DNA from: a virus
Strand: one strand, 5' to 3'
IMG/VR virus record: IMGVR_UViG_3300037245_002163
Coordinates: 37,301-101,300 of that record
Length of the DNA stretch: 64,000 nucleotides
In this document: positions 33,101-40,797 of the stretch, in pieces
Layout: each line of letters opens with the position of its first letter
Numbering within the stretch: the first letter of the stretch is position 1
The notes under the pieces: generated by a model
Told to the model about the DNA's origin: nothing
Database searches by the model: none
What the model saw: only the letters and a program-made list of their open reading frames with translations
Made by a program: the position numbers and the translations under genes

Positions 33101-34436
33101 GGCGGTCGGCGTTATCGAGGGGCTTCCCAAGGATCTCAAAGACTTCACCGAGGCCGTCGAAGCCGGCAACGATGAGATCAGCATCGATGGCATCGGTAGG
33201 GCGATCAAAAACAAGCTCGATATCGCGGACGTTCGATCTTCGCAGATTGTCGCGCACTCGATGCGCGAAGACATACCGGACGGGCTTCTTTCGATGCGGA
33301 CTGCGCCGACGCAAATGAAGCAGCGGATTGCGAGCGAGAAGAGCAAGATGGCGGAACGAGACCGCCTACGGACGCAGGTGCGGAAGTTCGCACTAGCCGC
33401 GCTCGACAAGATCGACCGCTCGAAAGAAGTCAGCTTCCAAAAAGAGTCAGACAAGGGCTACGGCGAGAAGCGCGACCAAGATCGGCGGGCGCGTTTCAGG
33501 GATAACCGGGAAGACCATAGCAAGAGCGGCGACGCTATCGAGGGCTTGGAAGGGCTCAGCAAAGCCCGGTACTACGATATGGACTACGGGTCGGGTAAGA
33601 TGACCGCCAAGAAAGAGAGCGCATCCATGGGGAAGAGCAAGGGCGATATCATCCAAGAGCTGATTGCCAAGATGAAGTCTGGGGATATTACCAAAGAGTT
33701 GATCGGCAAAATGAAGGCTGCGGGCCTTGCTGACGACGTGGTTCAACAGCTCATCGGCCGATGCAATACGCGCAAGAGCCACTTCGAACCCTCACTCAAA
33801 AAGGGGCTCTATGCTTTCGAGCTGGGTGGATCGGAGAGCAAGAGCCGCAAGCTCCCTGACAATCTCTTGCCTCAGTACCTTGGGGCCTTTGTGGAGCAAG
33901 CCTACGAGCATGAGAAGCAAGAGTGTGAGCACCAAAAGGTCAAGCCCGTGAGCTACGACGATCAGATCAACTTCTTTGCCATGCGCGTCATGAATGAGCT
34001 GGTCGTTTACATGCGGAACAACCCCGATCTCATGGCAGCCGGCAAGGATGCGACGGCCGTCAGCATCGCCGCGATCCTCCGTAACTCCGGGCTCGTGCAG
34101 CCCGACGTGAGCGGCTTTACGAACAACGAAGGCAACGGATACATGGGCGAAGTGGCCCACTACTCAAAGAAGGCCCCTTGGATTCAGGAAGATCCCACAG
34201 CTCGCCCGATGGCGCAGCTCGCCGATCGCCATGAGCAAGGGTCGTTCACGGACGACACCGCAGACCCGGCCATTGCGCTCCGCAAGGCTCAGGTCGAAGA
34301 GACCCGGCGCGCATTTACCGCCCCAGAACCGAAGTTCATGGTAAAGGGGGATGGCGACTGCCCGGTACACGGCTACCACGATCTCACCAAGATGCAGACT
34401 CTTCTGATCCCGCCCGGACATTGCACGTGTAACTAA
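30192..34436 (+). CDS. Giant polyvalent protein C, multi-module
   Basis: 1414 residues, coupled to B by ATGA. Modules lie near residues 21-57, 643-667 and 920-947. Each is preceded by a DAI(D/E)GLE tag, and a fourth tag near 1111 introduces a domain (IIQELIAKMK, ELIGKMKAAG) without a module. Between them are helical domains, a His-rich region (DAADAHEHAARYTRK) and a C-terminal CPVHGYHDL...PGHCTC zinc-ribbon-like end. No enzymatic motif is certain. It ends TAATG into the portal gene, so it is translated with the head genes. Probably virion-internal or injected. Confidence 0.7.
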   Translation: MRDAIDGLVKLVKGAAAGSGGGWGNIPKGTRGGQRKRVGGKYQYRYPDGKGGWQSSPSKGGKGGRRKAKAKAKSKAGKWTSPEQARERGAAAHAEGISAPAQDKAYMDSVPWGAVGDSIPYADAWSKGWHAANTKANDASPEGRALAADMARTKLEQHAWYAEHSDFRSTVKGVRHIMVLDAATGGTMLTPLTEATDFELAKLLAKNQNDAADAIDPLNPSEGEKARIIDAADKLWDSERAYDGSVQWPVKYAAYRELARGIEVADKRFGPKHHVVPPSLRDRVAEMRNVFAERESEARKRYANDHKRMARNGSVHIDSFRGANIISPSKAMIDLADQLGKQGAYGNVHEKLTAMAEQYTNYLDSWSADQHKSASNVLSHYAHEHRADDAVRQAAIVLARAHDAKGNAKAKSQKPGPAATNKEIAAAMRLNKVEALSTGETKAMRAQLKRNAKNGVAGGNAGRVKAGQRVALDGKGWKVADFDADAAAPEGSTLVLLADDGRSMMSGVRLDNPALRYGKHQPGDPKDDLSGVFDEGKGKGRWPKGTKVKSPEERGRDRAKGRRSDADLAENKRRNVRTRAESGYRSSTDAELAETVRRNKEKSGGMKGADPLEVWRKKKAEMDAKKSADAIEGLEVLLKGVQRGGKYYKRVPKSGGKKGYDYYYTKEKYDARPGATKDTDPNARAKTQKIVDLFHDHHLNQWNANAAEKLKAFTDVPKEDIETAVSWAKEHGDAKIQRAMESAKNAHFDAIHLKPHADKRREEAKAKHAAIDISPDTYNSKKFRVKGMSGEASFSQAKDKSAGARIVNLLFPEHTASDHYGASHKHRDAMRDNMTEHRKLIADAQNKAYGKKLGIGEGPNISGGTDPKFGKETNDKIRVAVKALQFHQDAADAHEHAARYTRKAKKSGDAIDGLESLSKGGGWHSAPGSKKGRQRTRGAGGKWIYRDAPGAGGGKVKRGSDARSVLGGGWAVGVIEGLPKDLKDFTEAVEAGNDEISIDGIGRAIKNKLDIADVRSSQIVAHSMREDIPDGLLSMRTAPTQMKQRIASEKSKMAERDRLRTQVRKFALAALDKIDRSKEVSFQKESDKGYGEKRDQDRRARFRDNREDHSKSGDAIEGLEGLSKARYYDMDYGSGKMTAKKESASMGKSKGDIIQELIAKMKSGDITKELIGKMKAAGLADDVVQQLIGRCNTRKSHFEPSLKKGLYAFELGGSESKSRKLPDNLLPQYLGAFVEQAYEHEKQECEHQKVKPVSYDDQINFFAMRVMNELVVYMRNNPDLMAAGKDATAVSIAAILRNSGLVQPDVSGFTNNEGNGYMGEVAHYSKKAPWIQEDPTARPMAQLADRHEQGSFTDDTADPAIALRKAQVEETRRAFTAPEPKFMVKGDGDCPVHGYHDLTKMQTLLIPPGHCTCN
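30252..30362 (+). repeat. Basic W/Y module, copy 6
   Basis: Encodes GGWGNIPKGTRGGQRKRVG, then KYQYRYPDG and KGGWQSSP. Nearly identical to copy 5 at protein level although in a different gene. Confidence 0.85.
32118..32192 (+). repeat. Basic W/Y module, copy 7 (RVP/YYY type)
   Basis: Encodes RGGKYYKRVPKSGGKKGY then DYYYTKE, preceded by SADAIEGLEVLLKG. Same type as copy 3 in protein A. Confidence 0.75.
32949..33032 (+). repeat. Basic W/Y module, copy 8 (divergent)
   Basis: Encodes GGGWHSAPGSKKGRQRTRG then GGKWIYRD, preceded by SGDAIDGLESLSK. Retains the GGW, basic block and KWIYR core. Confidence 0.65.
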
Positions 34437-36232
34437 TGGGGCTCCTAGACGATATCCGAACGGCGGGGACGGGTGCTCTTGACGGCGCGATGCAGTCATT
34501 GCGCAAGGCCGACGATCTAGGCGACGACGTGCCGTTCGATGAGATGCAAGACGCGCTCATGAAGGGCGGGCTCGCTGAGCCCACGGAAGAGAAGCCCCGT
34601 GGTCTCTTTCATGATCCCTACAGCGTCATGGATTGGGGCGGCTGGCGTCAGCGTCCCAGCATTCTCACGTACGATACGCTCCGCCAAATGAGCATATCGA
34701 ACACCGTGATCGCGGCCATCATTCAGACCCGCGTGAATCAGCTCAGCCAGTTCGCCGTGCCGCAGCAAGGCGACTACGACCGGGGCTACCGCATTATCCT
34801 TCGGGACCGTCGCGACAAAACCAAGGTCATGACGAAGGCTCAGCAAACCAAGGCGACTGAGCTGGAGCGCATGATCGAAACCACCGGGTACATGCTCCCC
34901 GATGAGAAGTCGTACGACCGCGATAGCTTTCGCGCGTTCCTAAAGAAGATCGTGCGGGATTGCCTCACCTACGATCAAATCTGTATCGAGAAGATCCGCG
35001 ACCGCAAAGGCCGGATCAGTCGCTTCATCGCACTGCCCACGGAGACCATTCGTCCCGCTGTTGCGGACGTGGAGCACATGGACCCCGAAGAGCGCCGCAA
35101 CCGCGTTGCGTATGTTCAGGTGTACGAAGATTCAGTTATAGCCGAATTCGGACCCGATGACCTTGCGTGGAGTGTCATGAACCCACGTTCGGATCTGCGC
35201 GTGAATGGCTTCGGGTTCGCTCCCATCGAACAGCTCATTCGCATGATCACAAGCTGGCTCTATGGCTTCGAATACAATACCAAGTTCTTTTCGCAGGGCT
35301 CCGCAATCAAGGGCGTGATCAACGTCAAGGGCGCCATTCCCGATCGCCAGCTCCGCGCGTTCCGACGCATGTGGTACTCGATGGTCACGGGCGTCCAGAA
35401 CAGTTGGAAGACGCCCATCTTGAACGCCGAAGACTTGCAATGGGTCTCGCTCCATTCGACGAACCGCGAAATGGAGTTTGGCCAGTGGCTCGACTTCCTA
35501 ACCAAGAGCATTTGTTCGGTCTACGGGATCGACCCCCTGGAGATCGGGTTCATTTACGGCTCCGGTGGTGGCGGCTCGTCGCTCTTCGAATCCCGGCCGA
35601 ACCAAGCCGAAGTGCAAGAGTCGAAGGACAAGGGGCTCCGCCCGCTCATCGAGCACATCGAAGACACGATCAACCAGCACATCGTATGGGAGCTGGAGCC
35701 CGACTTTGAATTCGAGTTCACCGGCTTCGATGCCAAGGCCGAAGACAAAGAGCGTGAGGCTCGGATGCTTGAAGTTACCAAGGTCAAGACGGTCGACGAG
35801 ATCCGGGCCGAGATGGATCAAGATCCGCTGCCCGATGGGCTTGGGGAGATCATTCTCGACCCGACGTTCCTGCAATGGGTCCAGGGCAAGCAAGGCATGG
35901 ACGAGGAAGGCGGCGAGGGCGGCTTCGGCGAGGAAGGCGACGGCGACGAAGACGGCGACTCCGGCGACCTTCCCGACTGGTTCGGCGGTGGCAAAGACAA
36001 AGACAAGGGCGACGACAAGGAAAAGCAGGAAGGCCCCCCAGGCGCCAAGAGCGGCGACAAGGGCTCGGCTCCGGGGAAAGACCTACCTTCGGGGGTCAAG
36101 GGCGGTAAGGCGTCCCAGAAGGAAGCCCTAGCGGCCTCTGAGTCGGCCATCCGTACCGTCGAAGTGTTGCGGAAGAGCCAAAGGGTGCAGAATGATCGCC
36201 AGATCATCGATGTAGAGATCGTGGGGGAATGA
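34436..36232 (+). CDS. Portal protein
   Basis: 598 residues, ATG in TAATG overlap with protein C. The sequence has the layout of large phage portals: NTVIAAIIQTRVNQL in the N-terminal wing, an extended beta domain, the region SWLYGFEYNTKFFSQG, the polar LHSTNREMEFGQWLDFLTKSI and YGIDPLEIGF typical of the stem/crown junction, and a C-terminal extension of about 110 residues that is first acidic and then basic. The dodecameric portal is the DNA channel and motor dock. Its place before MuF-like, protease and capsid genes supports the call. Confidence 0.88.
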   Translation: MGLLDDIRTAGTGALDGAMQSLRKADDLGDDVPFDEMQDALMKGGLAEPTEEKPRGLFHDPYSVMDWGGWRQRPSILTYDTLRQMSISNTVIAAIIQTRVNQLSQFAVPQQGDYDRGYRIILRDRRDKTKVMTKAQQTKATELERMIETTGYMLPDEKSYDRDSFRAFLKKIVRDCLTYDQICIEKIRDRKGRISRFIALPTETIRPAVADVEHMDPEERRNRVAYVQVYEDSVIAEFGPDDLAWSVMNPRSDLRVNGFGFAPIEQLIRMITSWLYGFEYNTKFFSQGSAIKGVINVKGAIPDRQLRAFRRMWYSMVTGVQNSWKTPILNAEDLQWVSLHSTNREMEFGQWLDFLTKSICSVYGIDPLEIGFIYGSGGGGSSLFESRPNQAEVQESKDKGLRPLIEHIEDTINQHIVWELEPDFEFEFTGFDAKAEDKEREARMLEVTKVKTVDEIRAEMDQDPLPDGLGEIILDPTFLQWVQGKQGMDEEGGEGGFGEEGDGDEDGDSGDLPDWFGGGKDKDKGDDKEKQEGPPGAKSGDKGSAPGKDLPSGVKGGKASQKEALAASESAIRTVEVLRKSQRVQNDRQIIDVEIVGE

Positions 36233-36984
36233 TGGGGGTACGAACCAGCACAGTGCTATCGCTTGAAGTGGGTCTCAATAACTCGCTTGACGATTGCCTT
36301 TTCGAGCGGAGCTTCACGGAGCTATTAGACACGCTCGACCATGGGGTTTCCCAAGTGCTCACGGTCGAAGCGGGCACTTCGAATCTTGCGGTCGACATGG
36401 GCGACGTGGCGCAAGCCCGGCTCATCTACATCGAAAGCAACCTGGAGATCGAAGTCACCTTCGGGGGCGCGCTCGCCACGGGCGCGATTGTCGACGGCTC
36501 CGGCGGCACCTACCCGACTGGCTTTGCCGGCGGCGAGACCCTGAATCTGGTCGTGGACAACGGCGGGCTGGTCTCATGTAGCTTCGATGCGGCCGACCAG
36601 TCGCTCGCTCAGGTGATCAACCGCATCAACTCATGCCTAGCGTTGAACGGCCAAGCGCCCGTCGCGTCGGATAGCGGGGGTGAGCTACGGCTCGCGAGCA
36701 CCACGACCGGCACCGGGTCGGAGATCGACATTCAGAGCGGCACCGGGCTGGCCATCTTGGGCCATAGCATCGGCGTCACCAATGGCATCAACAGCACTCC
36801 GGGCGCGAGCGCATTGCAGCTCCAGCGGCCCGCAGACGCGTCGGGCGCGGACGCCGCCCAAGACGTGCTCGCCTACGTGCTCGCCACGATCAACACAAGT
36901 TCGGTATCGATCAGCAATACATCGCTCACGGCCAATGCGCGCGTGAGGCTCATGATCGCCGGGGATCTGGTCGTAGCGCCGTAA
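36229..36984 (+). CDS. Putative virion protein with hook-like repeats
   Basis: A 251-residue protein overlapping the portal stop (ATGATG at 36229). The C-terminal half (LAQVINRINSCL, then SGGELRLASTTTGTGSEI) resembles the beta-alpha pattern of flagellar hook-associated proteins, also seen in phage structural proteins. Very low in Lys and Arg. Probably a surface or head-associated structural protein; exact role unknown. Confidence 0.45.
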   Translation: MMGVRTSTVLSLEVGLNNSLDDCLFERSFTELLDTLDHGVSQVLTVEAGTSNLAVDMGDVAQARLIYIESNLEIEVTFGGALATGAIVDGSGGTYPTGFAGGETLNLVVDNGGLVSCSFDAADQSLAQVINRINSCLALNGQAPVASDSGGELRLASTTTGTGSEIDIQSGTGLAILGHSIGVTNGINSTPGASALQLQRPADASGADAAQDVLAYVLATINTSSVSISNTSLTANARVRLMIAGDLVVAP

Positions 36985-38759
36985 TGCAGGGGGGCGACGT
37001 GGCGGCGAAGGCCAAGATTCGAATACACGCGCCCGCAAACCTAGATCCTCTTGAAATCGCCCAAGCGGTGGTGGGCAACGGGCTTCTGGTCAAAGCGGAG
37101 CCCGTGCCGCGCTACGGCAAGGGCACGTTCCGCCGCTACAAGGCGATGCTGACGAGCGTGGGACGCTTTGAACGCGCCTACGATAAGCAGCTCGACAAGA
37201 TGGTGTCGGAGATGCGGCGCTACATCGAAGAGACGATCAAGGTGAAGCTCGCCAAGGCCGACACCCCGAAGCCTCTGATCACGCCGGGGGAGCTGTATGA
37301 GCTGACTCAGATCGTCGAAGACTACCACCACGCGTTCATCGCCGGGACCATCGGCCCTGAAACCCTACCGCCGGGCACTGTAGAGCGCCTAATCGACGCC
37401 GGGATACTCCCCGAAGACCTACGGCATACCTTCGTCCCAACGGCCTCAGAGCTGCCCCCAGCGACCATGGACGCCATCGAAGACGCCTACCGCTACGGGC
37501 ACGTCCTGAGTGCGTCGCGGTCCTACAAAGAGAAAAAGCGCCGCCACGGGCTCACCTACAAGCAATTCGTGAGCGACTATGCCCCGAAGATCCCGATCGG
37601 CCCGAACGAGAAGCACGCGCTCGAATGGGCCAAGCACTCCGCCGCCACGGAGATCAAGGGGCTCGGAAACAAGATATCTGACGACTTTTCGACCATCGCC
37701 ATCGAAGCCGACAAGGATCTGCGCCGCCGCTACGAGGGCGTGATCCGTGACTCGACCGCGGAGAACATTCAGCGCCAGCAAACGTGGCGCCAGCTCGCGA
37801 GCGACTTGGGCGACAAGACCGGGGATTGGTCTCGCGACTTCAAGCGCATCGCGGCGACTGAGAAGCAGAAGGCCATGCAAGAGGGCATCGTCCAGGGGCT
37901 CGCTTCACGGTACGGCGATCCCGACGATATCCGGGTCGCCAAGATGCCAAACCCGGATGCGTGCCCGCATTGCATGCGGCTGCACAAGCTGCCCACGGGC
38001 CAACTGCGGATCTTCAAGATGAGCGAGCTAGTGGAGAACGGCAGTAACGTCGGCCGTAAGGCACGCGATTGGAAGGCCACGGTCGGCCCCGTCCATCCGT
38101 GGTGTGGCTGCGATATCATTCACGTGCCCGAAGGTTGGGCCTTCGACGACACGGGCGAGATGGTGCCGGAGTCATTGCTGCGAAGCGACTGGCTGAATTG
38201 GGATCTGCGCAAGGCGCTCCCGAAGCCGACACCCGATGCGCCCGTGCTGAGCTACGGGGATAGCCGGCCCGACAAGGGGATCAGCGTGCGCGTCGGCGAC
38301 CCCACCATGGTCGACGAGATCCAAAAGGTACTCGACCGGACACCCCCCGAAATCTTTGACAAAGACGTAGGTATCACGTTTGTTACCACTGATATCCCGC
38401 GGGTGCAGAACCCGCTAGATGAGCACGACTTCGCGTATTGGAGCGGCAACGAGATCCGTATCTCGCAAACGCTTCCCGCGGAGCGCATCGCGCGCGTGCT
38501 CCCGCATGAGATTGGGCACTCGCTAAACGTCTACCTCATCCGGCAACTTGGCAGCATCGCGGCGGTCAAGGCGTGGCACGCATCGCTCGACACGATCAGC
38601 AAAGACGAAGGCTACGTGAGCGACTACGCGGAGCGCGAGCCTATCGAGAACGCGGCCGAAGTCACGATGCTCTATCTGTACCACCGGCAGCGGCTTATGC
38701 TGCGCTGGCCACGGCAGTTCGCATTCGCGCACAAAGCGTACCGAAAAATCTGGGCATGA
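36984..38759 (+). CDS. MuF-like head morphogenesis protein fused to a zincin
   Basis: 591 residues in TAATG overlap. Residues 150-385 resemble the phage Mu gpF / SPP1 gp7 minor head family, including the metal-binding CPHCMRLH near 326 and HPWCGC near 371. The remaining 200 residues form a separate zincin metallopeptidase with HEIGH at 508-512 and a downstream ENAAEVTM glutamate. MuF proteins often carry C-terminal effector domains and some copies are ejected with DNA, so the peptidase may be delivered to the host or act in head maturation. Confidence 0.8.
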   Translation: MQGGDVAAKAKIRIHAPANLDPLEIAQAVVGNGLLVKAEPVPRYGKGTFRRYKAMLTSVGRFERAYDKQLDKMVSEMRRYIEETIKVKLAKADTPKPLITPGELYELTQIVEDYHHAFIAGTIGPETLPPGTVERLIDAGILPEDLRHTFVPTASELPPATMDAIEDAYRYGHVLSASRSYKEKKRRHGLTYKQFVSDYAPKIPIGPNEKHALEWAKHSAATEIKGLGNKISDDFSTIAIEADKDLRRRYEGVIRDSTAENIQRQQTWRQLASDLGDKTGDWSRDFKRIAATEKQKAMQEGIVQGLASRYGDPDDIRVAKMPNPDACPHCMRLHKLPTGQLRIFKMSELVENGSNVGRKARDWKATVGPVHPWCGCDIIHVPEGWAFDDTGEMVPESLLRSDWLNWDLRKALPKPTPDAPVLSYGDSRPDKGISVRVGDPTMVDEIQKVLDRTPPEIFDKDVGITFVTTDIPRVQNPLDEHDFAYWSGNEIRISQTLPAERIARVLPHEIGHSLNVYLIRQLGSIAAVKAWHASLDTISKDEGYVSDYAEREPIENAAEVTMLYLYHRQRLMLRWPRQFAFAHKAYRKIWA

Positions 38760-38989
38760 CTAGCCAAGGGATAATGAACGGCGACAAGCACTTGCACTGC
38801 CCGCACTGCGATCGCCCCATCTTCCGCAAGAGTAGTTCTGGCGCACGTTACAAAGCGAAAACGTCGATCGTCGTGTTGCACAAAAGCGGTGACGTGGAGA
38901 TCAACTGCGGCGCATGCAAGCGCGCGGTTATCCTTACGCGAGCGAAGATCGAGCTGCGAAAGGCTGTTTTCACCGTCCCCAAGAGTTGA
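38756..38989 (+). CDS. Small zinc-ribbon (Com-like) protein
   Basis: A 77-residue protein, ATG overlapping the previous TGA. CPHC and CGAC about 40 residues apart, separated by a basic region and VEIN strand, match the layout of Mu Com-type zinc-ribbon proteins. It ends LRKAVFTVPKS, almost the same as the end of giant protein B. It is the last gene before a strong terminator. Confidence 0.6.
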   Translation: MTSQGIMNGDKHLHCPHCDRPIFRKSSSGARYKAKTSIVVLHKSGDVEINCGACKRAVILTRAKIELRKAVFTVPKS

Positions 38990-39054
38990 CACGCCCTAGG
39001 GGATACTGTCAGATCATCATCGGGGCCTAGGCTGCGCGGGGGCGTGGTCATTAG

Positions 39055-39090
39055 AGGCGGTTCAACCATCGACGGTTGGCCGCCTTTTTT
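39055..39090 (+). terminator. Rho-independent terminator
   Basis: AGGCGG (39055-39060) and CAACC (39063-39067) pair with GGTTG (39074-39078) and CCGCCT (39080-39085), followed by a run of T. It separates the polyvalent-portal-MuF transcript from the protease-capsid operon. Confidence 0.8.
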
Positions 39091-39107
39091 GCGTTCTGGG
39101 GGCGACA

Positions 39108-39848
39108 TTGACGACAACACCTTTCAAATTCGATGTTCAAGTTGAGTGCTTTGAAAAGGCGGGTGTCGATCCCTCCAAAGAGCGCCGCATCGGGGGTATC
39201 GTGTCGACCGGCGAAGTTGACCGGCAAGGCGAGCGCCTGATCCAGAAGGGGCTGGATTTTAGCCCGTTCCTAAAGGGCGGCTGGTTCAACGATAACCACG
39301 ACCATTCGACCGAAGCCCTAGTCGGTTATCCCGACCTTTGCGAGCTTCGGGAGCTGCCCGATGGGGAGCAAGGTTGGTACGTCGAAGGCTACTTACTCAA
39401 AGGCCACACGCGCTCCGACAACCTTTGGAACATTGCTCAGGCTCTCCAGAAGAGCGACCGCCGGCTTGGGTTTAGCGTCGAAGGCCAGATCGAAGAGCGC
39501 GACGCTTCGAACCCCAAGGTCGTTCGCAAAGCCACGGTGCGCGAAGTCGCGATTACGCGCTGCCCCGTGAACAACGGCACCGGGCTCGATGTGCTCGCCA
39601 AGTCGCTCAGTGCTGGCAGCGCCGTGAGCGACCCCGGCACAGCACCCGGTGAAGGCTTCCCGCTTCGCGACGAATCGCTCGAAGGCGGCAAGAAAAAGAA
39701 GAAAAAGAAGCGCCTCTACAAAGCAACTGAGGCGCTTGAAAGACTCCGCGCAATCCGGCCAAACCTGGACGGCGCGCTAGCAGAGAAAATCGTGGCGTAC
39801 GCGATGAAGTGGCACGCCGAAACGGAGGATAGTGAACATGCCGGATGA
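39108..39848 (+). CDS. Prohead maturation protease
   Basis: 246 residues from TTG 39108 with GGGGGCG upstream. Residues 1-165 have the HK97/herpes-type protease layout: GIVSTGEVDRQGERL, a catalytic His in FNDNHDHS, a Ser in LGFSVEGQI and a strand VREVAITRCPVN. The family cleaves scaffold and capsid N-termini. The C-terminal 80 residues are an extra extension with SDPGTAPGEGFPLRDESLE, shared with the major capsid protein, then a Lys-rich run and a helix. This is the first gene after a terminator. Confidence 0.82.
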   Translation: MTTTPFKFDVQVECFEKAGVDPSKERRIGGIVSTGEVDRQGERLIQKGLDFSPFLKGGWFNDNHDHSTEALVGYPDLCELRELPDGEQGWYVEGYLLKGHTRSDNLWNIAQALQKSDRRLGFSVEGQIEERDASNPKVVRKATVREVAITRCPVNNGTGLDVLAKSLSAGSAVSDPGTAPGEGFPLRDESLEGGKKKKKKKRLYKATEALERLRAIRPNLDGALAEKIVAYAMKWHAETEDSEHAG

Positions 39849-40767
39849 GATTCAGGCTCCAGCGGAGCCGCAAGTGACTGACGACGGTCTTGGGAATGCT
39901 CTTGACGAGCTTCTAAAGGCTGCGGACGCCACGAGCTTGACCAAAGCGTACGGCGGCACATCGGTGGAGACCGGCGGCCGGGTGGACGAGCGAGGAGCAA
40001 GCTCAGGCACATTGGCCGGTGGTGGTGACGTAGGCGGGCTTGACGATCTCATGATCGCCAAGATGAGCGCCGCGGGCATTCCTGCCGGAACGATTAGCGC
40101 CTTCGCCGCTTTCATGAGCGACGAAGAGGAAGAGGAAGAGGAAGAGGGCGACGACGAGGATGAGAAGGACAAGGACAAGAAGGATAATCCCTTCGACAAG
40201 TCTGAGGCTCACTCGTTCCAAAAGAGCATGGATGTGTACCGGGAAGATCCTGATCTCTCCGACACCATCGATGTGTCACCGTTCCTAGAGGCGCTGACTG
40301 CCCGCACGGCAGATCAGCTCGATGCGATTCGCAAGAGTGCGGGAGCCTTCGAAGGCCAGCAGTCTCATGTGAACCAGAAGCTCGCCGCGGCACTTCACCA
40401 GATCGGTGGATTGCTCAAGAGCCAGAGCAACGTCATTCAGGTTCTCGGAGAGCGCCTGAATATCGTGGAGCGCACACCGGCCGAACCCAAGGGAGCTACC
40501 CAGCTTTCCGGGGCGCAGCCGCTTCACAAGGCACTGCCCGGTGAGCTTGGCCAGGGTGGCCCGGATCTTCGCAAGAGCGAGATCCTTTCGACCCTCACGT
40601 ACATGAACCTTGAAAAAGGCATGAACGAGATCAATGGCCACCGAACGTCCGAATTGGTCGGGCTGTTCGAGGGGGGCAACGTCATCGATCAGAAGACGAT
40701 CGGCGCCGTTCACAACTTCCTCCAGACCCATCCAAATGAGGCGGACGCGGCTCGGCAGTACGCCTAA
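39832..40767 (+). CDS. Scaffold-like protein
   Basis: 311 residues from GTG 39832 (ATG 39838 possible), overlapping the protease end. A long Glu/Asp run around residues 100-125, predicted coiled coil and helices (LAAALHQIGGLLKSQSNVI) and position directly between protease and capsid genes fit a scaffolding protein. No direct homology recognised. Confidence 0.65.
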   Translation: MNMPDEIQAPAEPQVTDDGLGNALDELLKAADATSLTKAYGGTSVETGGRVDERGASSGTLAGGGDVGGLDDLMIAKMSAAGIPAGTISAFAAFMSDEEEEEEEEGDDEDEKDKDKKDNPFDKSEAHSFQKSMDVYREDPDLSDTIDVSPFLEALTARTADQLDAIRKSAGAFEGQQSHVNQKLAAALHQIGGLLKSQSNVIQVLGERLNIVERTPAEPKGATQLSGAQPLHKALPGELGQGGPDLRKSEILSTLTYMNLEKGMNEINGHRTSELVGLFEGGNVIDQKTIGAVHNFLQTHPNEADAARQYA

Positions 40768-40797
40768 CGCGCCTAGAAAGAACAAAGGAAAAACAAG

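Noticed and set aside
20542-34436. CRISPR array or DNA repeats
   Set aside because: The repeats are conserved at protein level with diverged codons and irregular spacing of 0.8-2 kb; no direct repeats with uniform spacers are present.
38986-39014. Promoter after the 38989 gene
   Set aside because: TTGACA is present, but the hexamer at 17 bp (TCAGAT) is a poor -10, and it lies before a terminator.
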